Origin: Propionibacteriaceae bacterium
GTDB taxonomy: Bacteria; Actinomycetota; Actinomycetes; Propionibacteriales; Propionibacteriaceae
Assembly (NCBI GenBank): GCA_031282235.1
Contig: JAITED010000078.1
Span: forward strand, 1-7,337
Length of the DNA stretch: 7,337 nucleotides
Direction: 5' to 3'
Below are positions 1 to 5,939 of the stretch, one piece after another (position 1 is the stretch's first letter; each line of letters starts with the position of its first letter). A program made the position numbers and the translations under genes. Below the pieces are notes generated by a model. It saw only the letters and a program-made list of their open reading frames with translations, did not search any database and had not been told where the DNA came from.

Positions 1-9
1 CGCAATTCC

Positions 10-39
10 CGTACACTTAACTAGAACCCACACTAAAAT
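10..39 (+). promoter_or_regulatory. possible promoter of the scpA-scpB-rluB operon
   Basis: A TAAAAT hexamer at 34-39 matches the actinobacterial -10 pattern TAnnnT. An 18-nt spacer separates it from a poor -35 candidate (CGTACA, 10-15). Transcription would start near 46, leaving a short leader that holds GGAG (57-60) 11 nt before the scpA ATG. Bases 1-71 show no recognisable gene. They could include the last few codons of an upstream gene, since stop codons occur at 18-20 and 22-24, but too little is present to say. If the upstream gene is on the + strand and close by, the operon may simply be read through from it. Confidence 0.3.
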
Positions 40-71
40 CCACGCAACCCCGCTGTGGAGACATCCTCAAA

Positions 72-977
72 ATGACTACGTCTTTCGCTGATGAGGTAGA
101 TACCGCAGCCACCGGTTTCACCCTGAAGCTCACCAACTTTGAAGGGCCGTTTGACCTGCTGTTGAAGCTGATAGCGAAGCACAAGCTGGACATCACCGAG
201 GTGGCGTTGTCGCAGGTGACCGATGAGTTCATCGCGTATGTACGTGAACCGGGCCGGAGTTGGAACCTTGACCAGACCAGTTCATTTTTGGTGGTGGCGG
301 CCACCCTGCTCGATATGAAAGCGGCCAAACTGCTGCCCGATGGCGAGGTGGAGGATTTGGCGGACGTCGCCGCTTTTGAGGCGCGCGATTTATTGTTCGC
401 TAAACTGTTGCAGTATCGCGCTTTTAAGCTGTTGGCGGCGTGGATTGCTGGGCGAGTGAGCGATGAGAGCCACAACTACCCGCGTACCGTCGGATTAGAC
501 CCTGACTACGCCAAACTGTTGCCCGAAGTGGAGGTGCCGGGGGGAGCTGCCCGGCTGCAATCAATCATCAACCGGCTGTTTGCGGCGCCCGACTTGCCGC
601 GTATTCCGGTGGAGCACCTGCACATCTCCCAAGTGAGCGTGACCGAGCAGGCGGCGCTGCTGGTGGGGCGGTTGCGCCGCGCTAAGGCGCTCACTTTCCG
701 CTCCCTCACGCAGGACGTGAGCCGTGCGGTGGTCGTCGCCAGATTCTTAGCGCTACTGGAGTTGTATAAAGAGGGGTCGGTGGCGTTTGAGCAGTTACGG
801 CCGCTGTCGGAGTTGACGATACGGTGGGTAGGCGCGGAGAACGGTACTATCACAATCGCCGATGACTACGACAGCGTTGCGACTGAAGCGGCAGTTAGCG
901 CTGCTTCGGCTAGTGGTGCTTCGGCTAGCGGTGCTTCGAATAGCGGGGTCTCGAATACGGAAAGTGAGCGCGTATGA
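72..977 (+). CDS. scpA: segregation and condensation protein A (ScpA, kleisin)
   Basis: ScpA is the kleisin subunit of the bacterial SMC-ScpAB condensin. It bridges the SMC head domains and, with ScpB, compacts and helps segregate the chromosome on the nucleoid. The 301-residue protein has the hallmark N-terminal block FEGPFDLLLKLI (residues 23-34) followed by KLDITEV, which is the SMC-neck binding helical domain. A central ScpB-binding linker follows, then a C-terminal winged helix at about residues 190-253 (ALTFRSL, ARFLALLELYKEG). Residues 277-295 form an Ala/Ser/Gly-rich tail beyond the normal family end, encoded by a short tandem repeat. The ATG at 72 is preceded by GGAG at 57-60 (11-nt gap), and the conserved region begins 20 residues later, so the start fits. 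The stop overlaps the scpB start (ATGA), indicating translational coupling. The identification is firm. Confidence 0.96.
   Translation: MTTSFADEVDTAATGFTLKLTNFEGPFDLLLKLIAKHKLDITEVALSQVTDEFIAYVREPGRSWNLDQTSSFLVVAATLLDMKAAKLLPDGEVEDLADVAAFEARDLLFAKLLQYRAFKLLAAWIAGRVSDESHNYPRTVGLDPDYAKLLPEVEVPGGAARLQSIINRLFAAPDLPRIPVEHLHISQVSVTEQAALLVGRLRRAKALTFRSLTQDVSRAVVVARFLALLELYKEGSVAFEQLRPLSELTIRWVGAENGTITIADDYDSVATEAAVSAASASGASASGASNSGVSNTESERV
909..953 (+). repeat. 15-bp tandem repeat in the 3' end of scpA
   Basis: Three consecutive 15-bp units lie at 909-923, 924-938 and 939-953. The first two differ at one base, and the third is more diverged. They encode ASGAS, ASGAS and NSGVS at the ScpA C-terminus, downstream of the winged helix. 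The unit is a whole number of codons, so copy changes would keep the reading frame and preserve the scpB overlap. The tail is probably disordered; no function can be assigned. Confidence 0.85.
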
Positions 978-1588
978 GCAGTTTGGAATCCCAGTTGGAG
1001 GCCGTGCTGTTGCTGGCCGATGAGCCGTTGGAAGTGGCGCGCCTCTCGGAGGCGGTCGCCGCACCCCCGGGGGACGTGAGCGCTGCGCTGGCCGCGTTAG
1101 CCGATTTTTACGATACGACCGGGCGCGGTTTCTGCCTGCGCGAAGTGGCGGGGGGGTGGCGTTACTACACCCGCCCCGAGCACGCCGAGATGTTGTCGCG
1201 CTGGGTGGTGGAGGGTCGCCAGAACGTGCTCAGTCAAGCCGGGCTAGAAACTTTGGCCGTCATCGCCTACACCCAACCCACCACTAGGGCGCGCATCGGT
1301 GCGGTGCGCGGGGTCAACGTCGATAGTGCGGTGCGTACCCTGCTAGCGCGCGGGCTTATCGCTGAAACTGGCAACGATAGCGACACCGGCGCGGGGCTGC
1401 TCACCACCACAACGTATTTCTTAGAGCGGCTGGGGCTGAACAGTTTAGACGACCTGCCGCCCGCCGCACCGCTGCTGCCGGATGCCAGCGCGCTAGAGGC
1501 GGAGTTAGCGGCACTTACCGGGCAAAGCACCTTGCCAGATGCCGAATTAGTCGTTACGGATACCGAAAATGAGGAGACGGCGTTGTGA
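974..1588 (+). CDS. scpB: segregation and condensation protein B (ScpB)
   Basis: ScpB is the second accessory subunit of SMC-ScpAB. It dimerises and binds the central part of ScpA. The 204-residue protein has two winged-helix domains: about residues 5-80 (ESQLEAVLLLADEPL at 5-19; GGWRYYTRPEH at 60-70) and about 84-158. The second contains the most conserved family block, QAGLETLAVIAYTQP (88-102), followed by RIGAVRGVNVDSAVRTL and then the YFLERLGLNSLDDLP end (148-162). The acidic tail of about 40 residues is variable in the family. The ATG lies in the 4-nt overlap with the scpA stop, and the GTG of the next gene overlaps its own stop (GTGA). All three genes should therefore be made from one transcript in coupled fashion, consistent with ScpA and ScpB acting in one complex. 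Length is normal. Confidence 0.95.
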   Translation: MSSLESQLEAVLLLADEPLEVARLSEAVAAPPGDVSAALAALADFYDTTGRGFCLREVAGGWRYYTRPEHAEMLSRWVVEGRQNVLSQAGLETLAVIAYTQPTTRARIGAVRGVNVDSAVRTLLARGLIAETGNDSDTGAGLLTTTTYFLERLGLNSLDDLPPAAPLLPDASALEAELAALTGQSTLPDAELVVTDTENEETAL

Positions 1589-2322
1589 TTGAGGAGCAAG
1601 AAACCGGAATCAGGCTGCAGAAAGTGCTAGCCCAAGCGGGGGTCGCCTCCCGGCGTGCCGCCGAGGAGCTGATTGCTGCGGGGCGTGTTGAAGTGAACGG
1701 CCAAACCGTGATTGAGCAGGGGCGGCGCGTTGACCCGGAACGCGATGTCATCCGGGTGGATGGCTCCCGGCTGCCACCACCCAGACGGCACCTATATCTG
1801 GTGGTGAACAAACCGCGCGGCGTGGTCGCCACTATGGACGACCCGGAGGGGCGCCCGAGTTTGGCGAGCTACGTTCCACCGAAACAGCGGCTTTTCCATG
1901 TGGGGCGCTTGGACACCGATACCTCCGGGCTAATCATCATGACCAACGATGGCGAACTGGGCAACCGCTTAGCGCACCCCAAATGGGAGGTCGCTAAGAC
2001 GTATATCGCTGAAGTTGAGGGCGTATTGGACAACAAAACCCTAAAGCGCCTAGAAAAAGGGGTGATGCTAGAAGATGGTTTCGTAAAACCCGACCGTTCA
2101 CGCCTCATCAGCCGCGCCGGTGAGCGTACCCTCATCGAACTCACGCTACACGAAGGCCGCAATCGGGTGGTACGCCGCCTATTCGACCACCTAGGCCACC
2201 CGGTGCGCGAACTGTCCCGTATCGCCATCGGCCCCGTAAAACTGGGGCGCTTAGCCGTCGGGGAATCCCGCGAACTGACCCGCGTCGAACTCGGTGCCCT
2301 CATAGACCTAGTTGGCCTGTGA
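1585..2322 (+). CDS. rluB: rRNA pseudouridine synthase, RsuA/RluB family
   Basis: This enzyme isomerises a specific uridine in ribosomal RNA to pseudouridine. By family placement the target is probably 23S rRNA (RluB-like, peptidyl-transferase region), but a 16S RsuA-type target cannot be excluded from sequence alone. The protein has 245 residues. Residues 8-60 form an S4 RNA-binding domain (LQKVLAQAGVASRRAAEELI). The catalytic domain starts at VNKPRGV (74-80) and carries the signature GRLDTDTSGL (107-116), in which D110 is the catalytic aspartate. The conserved HEGRNRVVRRLF and ELSRIAIGPVKLG blocks follow. The start is GTG, overlapping the scpB stop, with a strong ribosome site GAGGAGA at 1571-1577. 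Placement after scpAB is common in Gram-positive bacteria. In many actinobacteria cmk and der follow; here a divergent type of gene follows instead. Confidence 0.93.
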   Translation: MIEEQETGIRLQKVLAQAGVASRRAAEELIAAGRVEVNGQTVIEQGRRVDPERDVIRVDGSRLPPPRRHLYLVVNKPRGVVATMDDPEGRPSLASYVPPKQRLFHVGRLDTDTSGLIIMTNDGELGNRLAHPKWEVAKTYIAEVEGVLDNKTLKRLEKGVMLEDGFVKPDRSRLISRAGERTLIELTLHEGRNRVVRRLFDHLGHPVRELSRIAIGPVKLGRLAVGESRELTRVELGALIDLVGL

Positions 2323-2377
2323 GCAGTTTTGCCCCCATGTGCGAGCTGTGAACAGCGGGTGTTCTCGTTGTTCGTGG

Positions 2378-2406
2378 AATCATCTGGGGATGATTACTGC
2401 TAACAT
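2378..2406 (+). promoter_or_regulatory. probable promoter with overlapping dyad for the FKBP lipoprotein gene
   Basis: Bases 2378-2395 form a perfect 7-bp inverted repeat, AATCATC / GATGATT, around the 4-nt centre TGGG. Just downstream, TAACAT (2401-2406) matches the TAnnnT -10 pattern. It lies exactly 7 nt before the in-frame GTG at 2414, the geometry of a leaderless actinobacterial transcript. No good -35 hexamer is visible; the dyad occupies that position and could be an operator. The reading as promoter and operator is inference. The dyad also contains an in-frame ATG (2390-2392), so it could instead be an RNA hairpin over an alternative start. Confidence 0.4.
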
Positions 2407-2413
2407 CTTTCAG

Positions 2414-3409
2414 GTGAAGAAAGTACGTGTTGCCGCCCTTATGCTTGCTGCCGCTTGCGCTTTGACGTTTGTCGGGTGCTCCGATGCTGCGGATGAGTCG
2501 CCTACCACCCCCACTGATACCAATACGTCTACCACTGAGACCCCCGACGGGGTGGATTGGAAACCGCTGACCAGTCTCGACCAGATTCAGGTGAGCGAGA
2601 CCGAGTTTGGCACCGAACCGGAGGTCACGTTTGAGACTCCGCTCAAGGCTGACACCACGCTAATCTCCACGCTGGTTCAAGGCACGGGGGTGCCGGTGCG
2701 CTCTACCGGCTTGGTCGCCATCTACTACGCGGGCTACAACACCCGCGACGGGGTAAAGTTCGACGGCAACTTCGGCACCAGCCCGTCTGCTAACTACGCC
2801 AACGGCTTCATCACCGGGTTCAGCAAGGCCCTAGAGGGGCAGGCGGTGGGTAGCCGTATTTTGGTGGCTATCACCAGTTCTGAGGGGTACCCCGACGGCA
2901 ATACCAACGCGGGCATCAATCCGGGCGATACGCTGGTGTTCGTAATTGACCTAGTGGATGGCCAGTATTACGAGCCGAATGGCGCTGTGGTAGCCGATGG
3001 CAACGATTACGCCACCGTCACCGACCAAGGCGGGGTGCCGGTGCCTGCGGCGCGCCCCGGCGTGGCTGCGCCCACGGAAACGGTCGCCACCACGCTAATT
3101 CAAAGCGATAACCCACGCCCGGTCATGGCCACCGACTATGTGATTCTGAACTACGTTGAGGTGAACTACAACACTGGCGAGATACTCTCCGGCAGCTACG
3201 GCGGCGATAATGTGGTCGTCCAGTTGGACATGATGATTCCGGGCTGGCAGAAAGGGCTAGTCGGGCAGAGTGTTGGCAGCCGCGTGCTGCTGGTGGTGCC
3301 CCCGGCTGACGCTTACCCAGACGGTGACCCAAGCCGGAACCTTCCCGCCGACCAACCCCTGATTTTCGTAGTGGATATTCTGTACGCAGTGCTCGCATCG
3401 TCTGAGTAG
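2414..3409 (+). CDS. secreted lipoprotein with two FKBP-type peptidyl-prolyl isomerase domains
   Basis: This is a predicted extracytoplasmic, lipid-anchored protein-folding factor that catalyses cis/trans isomerisation of X-Pro bonds. From GTG 2414 it has 331 residues. A signal peptide (KKVR, then a hydrophobic core) ends at a lipobox with lipidated C22 (FVGC; F at -3 is less usual), followed by a Thr/Asp/Ser-rich tether. FKBP domain 1 spans about residues 83-182: Y105, F116-D117, Y159, closing LVFVIDL. Domain 2 spans about 227-326: Y247, PGW with W278, Y301, closing LIFVVDI. A Pro/Ala-rich linker joins them. Domain 1 keeps the FD pair but has Phe (F136) at the usual Trp position. Domain 2 keeps the Trp but has Leu-Ser (258-259) for FD. 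An in-frame ATG at 2390 would add 8 residues. Neither start has a good ribosome site. I prefer 2414 because it gives a standard signal peptide and a leaderless promoter fit. Confidence 0.88.
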   Translation: MKKVRVAALMLAAACALTFVGCSDAADESPTTPTDTNTSTTETPDGVDWKPLTSLDQIQVSETEFGTEPEVTFETPLKADTTLISTLVQGTGVPVRSTGLVAIYYAGYNTRDGVKFDGNFGTSPSANYANGFITGFSKALEGQAVGSRILVAITSSEGYPDGNTNAGINPGDTLVFVIDLVDGQYYEPNGAVVADGNDYATVTDQGGVPVPAARPGVAAPTETVATTLIQSDNPRPVMATDYVILNYVEVNYNTGEILSGSYGGDNVVVQLDMMIPGWQKGLVGQSVGSRVLLVVPPADAYPDGDPSRNLPADQPLIFVVDILYAVLASSE

Positions 3410-3413
3410 GAAG

Positions 3414-3464
3414 CTGCGCGTATTGCGCGTATTGCGCGTATTAGGAATCATTTAATACGCGCAG
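3414..3464. terminator. bidirectional terminator hairpin between convergent genes
   Basis: The best compact hairpin is 3433-3445 against 3451-3463: 11 Watson-Crick pairs plus two G-T pairs, closing a 5-nt AATCA loop. A longer-range alternative pairs CTGCGCGTATT (3414-3424) exactly with 3454-3464. The site sits in the 71-nt gap between the FKBP stop (3409) and the end of phnE (3481), which converge on it, so it can serve both strands. There is no clear T-tract after the stem on either strand. That is common for actinobacterial terminators but leaves strength and directionality uncertain. Confidence 0.65.
3416..3442 (+). repeat. three tandem copies of the 9-bp unit GCGCGTATT
   Basis: Perfect direct copies lie at 3416-3424, 3425-3433 and 3434-3442, immediately after the FKBP stop. 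One exact inverted copy, AATACGCGC, lies at 3454-3462. Any of the three direct copies can therefore pair with the single inverted copy, making nested hairpin registers. Slippage would change the copy number. Confidence 0.95.
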
Positions 3465-3480
3465 AGTCCGAGTGGCCGCC

Positions 3481-5037
3481 TCAACGTAACACTTTCCTGA
3501 CCCACATGGCCAGTGCTTCGACGACCATAACCACGGCCACAATCATCGCTACGATGAGCGTGACTTGGCCGTATCGGGAACCTTGCGAGGCGGTCAGCAG
3601 GTAGTAGCCGATACCGCCGCCGCCGACGACCCCGAGGATGGTTGCGGCGCGGATGTTGGTATCCAGCAGATAAAAGACGTGCCCAATGATGGCGCGGCGC
3701 ACCCCCGGGAGGGTGGCGGCGGTGTAGCGCTGTAGGCGGGTGGCACCGGTGGCGCTCACCGCAATCTCGGGGCCGGGCGGGTTTTCTTCAATGGAGTCCG
3801 CGATGAGTTTGCCCAGCAGCCCCACCCCGCACACCCCGAGGGCGAGTACGCCAGCGGGCGCGCCCAGCCCGAACACCACAATCAGCACGATGGCCAGCAC
3901 CAACTCTGGGATGGCGCGAATCACAATCAGCAACAGCCGACTGATGCTGCGTACACCGCGATTCGGGGCCACGTTGCGGGCAGCGAACGACCCCAGCAGC
4001 AGCGACCCGACGAGCGAAACCAGCACTGCGGAGATGGCGACACTCACCGTGACCCCCATAGCGCCCAAGAATCGGCTCATCCCGTATGAGCCGGTGGATG
4101 GCGGCCAGAAACTGCGCGCGGTTTTCTCCAGATACTCCCACGAGATAGCCAAATCCGACCACCCGATTTGGCACACCCAGATGGAAGCGGCGATGAGCGC
4201 AGTTACGCTGGCCGCCATGAGATACGGGGGACGGTTGGCGCGCCTAGCGCTGCGCCGCCGCGCATTCCCCAACCCCAGCAGGCGATGCCTAGCGGTGGAG
4301 CTGACGACCTCCATCCCGACGCACAATACCAACATGACTACGGCAATCCCTAAACCTAGGGAGTAGTCCATGATGGCGAAAGCGTTACGCATCTCCAACC
4401 CCAAACCGGCCACCCCGGCGTATCCCATGATGATTGAGCCGCGTAGGTTTATGTCTGCGCGGTGTAGGACGGTCGCCACCCAAGAGGGGAAAACCTGCGG
4501 CAGAATCCCGGAGGTGAACTCTTGCCATTTCGTGCCCCCGGCGGCGCGGATAGCCAGCCTAGGGCCAGCTTCGGATTGCTCAATCGCATCCGCAAACAGC
4601 CGCGAAATCATACCGATAGAGTGCAGCCCGAACGCCAAGATTCCCGGTATCGCCCCTAGTGCGAAGATGGTTGCAAACACCATCGCCAAAACGACATCCG
4701 GTACGGCGCGGGATAGCACCCCCAAAAAGCGCCCCGCGCTGCGTATCCAACCGTTGGGTGCAGTTACCGCAGCGGACGCCCAAGCCACGGGTACGGAAAG
4801 CAGCGCCGCCAGCAGTGTCCCCAACACCACAATCCCCAACGTCATGCCGGTCAGGGCAATCAGTTTGCCCAGCGGCGGGAAACTCAGGCTCCCCACGCGG
4901 ATTAGGAAGCGTTGCAGGTTTGCTAGCCCGTCGCGGAACAGCGCCGGGTCTGCGAGAAAATACCATGTTCCCCATACGCCCAGCAGGAGTAACGCCGCCA
5001 ACACCAGCGCCGCAGCTTTGGTATCTAAGCCGCTCAT
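3481..5037 (-). CDS. phnE: phosphonate ABC transporter permease, fused two-domain PhnE
   Basis: This is the membrane channel of a PhnCDE-type importer for phosphonates or related P compounds. The 518-residue protein holds two complete PhnE-like permease domains, roughly 1-257 and 271-518, joined by a very basic cytoplasmic linker (residues 258-269, rich in Arg). The halves are recognisably homologous: RAVPDVVLAMVF (110-121) against RAIPELVLAIVL (374-385), and DINLRGSI (195-202) against DTNIRAAT (459-466). Each has its own ATPase-coupling (EAA-type) loop, near 152-183 (ending GILP) and 415-445 (ending ATLP). Hydrophobic segments occur near 8-28, 60-90, 112-145 and 228-246, with matching ones in the second half. 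A single-domain PhnE is about 260 residues, so this one polypeptide replaces the usual homodimer or PhnE1/PhnE2 pair. The ATG at 5037 overlaps the phnC stop (ATGA) with a weak GGGG ribosome site 8 nt away. The frame is open further upstream, but that part overlaps phnC and lacks permease features. Confidence 0.93.
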   Translation of the reverse strand: MSGLDTKAAALVLAALLLLGVWGTWYFLADPALFRDGLANLQRFLIRVGSLSFPPLGKLIALTGMTLGIVVLGTLLAALLSVPVAWASAAVTAPNGWIRSAGRFLGVLSRAVPDVVLAMVFATIFALGAIPGILAFGLHSIGMISRLFADAIEQSEAGPRLAIRAAGGTKWQEFTSGILPQVFPSWVATVLHRADINLRGSIIMGYAGVAGLGLEMRNAFAIMDYSLGLGIAVVMLVLCVGMEVVSSTARHRLLGLGNARRRSARRANRPPYLMAASVTALIAASIWVCQIGWSDLAISWEYLEKTARSFWPPSTGSYGMSRFLGAMGVTVSVAISAVLVSLVGSLLLGSFAARNVAPNRGVRSISRLLLIVIRAIPELVLAIVLIVVFGLGAPAGVLALGVCGVGLLGKLIADSIEENPPGPEIAVSATGATRLQRYTAATLPGVRRAIIGHVFYLLDTNIRAATILGVVGGGGIGYYLLTASQGSRYGQVTLIVAMIVAVVMVVEALAMWVRKVLR

Positions 5038-5939
5038 AGCGATAACCCCAAAACTAACTCGGGGGTCGGTGGTGGGGATGCGAAAGTGAACTCCGTATTC
5101 GGCAGCGTTAAGGCATCCGGGGCATCGGGGGCGGGGCGTTGGTAGAGGGGCAACACTTGGTCTTTGGTTACGAGTTCCGTTGGGGTGTCTAAAACTACTT
5201 CCCCTTGTCGGAGCCCTACGATACGGTCGCCCCAACTGAGGGCGAGTTCCACTTGATGTAGCGAACACAACACCGTCAATCCGTCGCGTGCCGCGATTTC
5301 ACGTATTAACGTCATCACTTCGTGGGAGGACTCGGGGTCTAGCGACGACACCGGTTCATCCGCGAGCAGGATGCTGGGGTGCTGCATCAGCGCCCGTGCG
5401 ATGGCGACGCGCTGCAGTTGCCCGCCGGAGAGGGTGTCGGTGCGCTGCGCCGCAAACTGGGCTAGCCCCACGCGCTCCAACTGTTCCATAGCTTCGTTGC
5501 GTAGCGCTTTGGGATACGTCCAAGCCCCCAATCTGGGCCCGCGTATCCGAGCTGAGGCTCCAGTTAGCACATTCTCTAAAGCACTCAAAGGCCCCACCAG
5601 CTCGAAGCGCTGGAAAATGAAACCGATTTGAGAACGCAGTTTGCGCAGTGGGGTGTTTTTCAGCCCGTTCACCAGTTGGCCGTGCACCCAAATCTGCCCG
5701 GTGGTGGGGTTTTCAAACCCGTCTACGTGCCGCAGCAGGGTGGATTTGCCGGAGCCGGACGACCCCAGCAGCACCACTACCTGCCCTTGCGGCACATCAA
5801 AACTGACCTGCTTGAGCGCCCAGTTGCCGGAGAAGTTTTTACCCACTCCGGCGAACTGGACGGCAGCCCCGTCAGCGACTGGGGGGCGCGTAGCTGTTGC
5901 TGGCGTTGCCCCGCTGTGAAGCGACGTTACGCTTGGCAC
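5034..5939 (-). CDS. phnC: phosphonate ABC transporter ATP-binding protein PhnC
   Basis: PhnC is the cytoplasmic ATPase that powers uptake through PhnE. In the 301-residue product the nucleotide-binding motifs are intact: Walker A GSSGSGKST (59-67), Q-loop glutamine Q110, ABC signature LSGGQLQR (170-177), Walker B ILLADEP (190-196) with catalytic E195, and H-loop H228. The stretch FELVGPLSALENVL (112-125) after the Q-loop resembles the PhnC subfamily rather than generic ABC proteins. About 22 extra residues at the N-terminus and about 40 at the C-terminus (Pro-rich) exceed the usual length of about 250-260. The start is GTG at 5939, supported by GGAG (complement of 5947-5950) 7 nt upstream; it overlaps the end of phnD by 13 nt. 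The 3' end overlaps phnE by 4 nt. Both overlaps suggest coupled translation within the phn operon. Confidence 0.94.
   Translation of the reverse strand: MPSVTSLHSGATPATATRPPVADGAAVQFAGVGKNFSGNWALKQVSFDVPQGQVVVLLGSSGSGKSTLLRHVDGFENPTTGQIWVHGQLVNGLKNTPLRKLRSQIGFIFQRFELVGPLSALENVLTGASARIRGPRLGAWTYPKALRNEAMEQLERVGLAQFAAQRTDTLSGGQLQRVAIARALMQHPSILLADEPVSSLDPESSHEVMTLIREIAARDGLTVLCSLHQVELALSWGDRIVGLRQGEVVLDTPTELVTKDQVLPLYQRPAPDAPDALTLPNTEFTFASPPPTPELVLGLSL

Noticed and set aside
2312..2389. Extension of the FKBP gene to an upstream TTG at 2312, overlapping rluB
   Set aside because: The added residues are Cys/Trp-rich, resemble no signal peptide, and would place the lipoprotein signal internally. 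No ribosome site precedes it.
3257..3451. - strand open frame over the 3' end of the FKBP gene and the terminator, with an N-terminal Asn-Thr-Arg repeat
   Set aside because: The repeated residues come only from the 9-bp hairpin repeat; the rest is antisense to the FKBP domain. No coding evidence.
3740..5089. Long + strand open frames (3740-4366 and 4370-5089) opposite phnE
   Set aside because: They are antisense to a clear permease. Their composition (Ser/Thr/Pro/Arg-rich, no domain) is what the opposite strand of a GC-rich membrane-protein gene gives, and no ribosome sites are evident.
5038..5268. N-terminal extension of PhnE in the same frame, inside phnC
   Set aside because: The stretch has no permease features and lies in another frame of the well-supported phnC. 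The ATG at 5037 in the ATGA overlap is the natural start.
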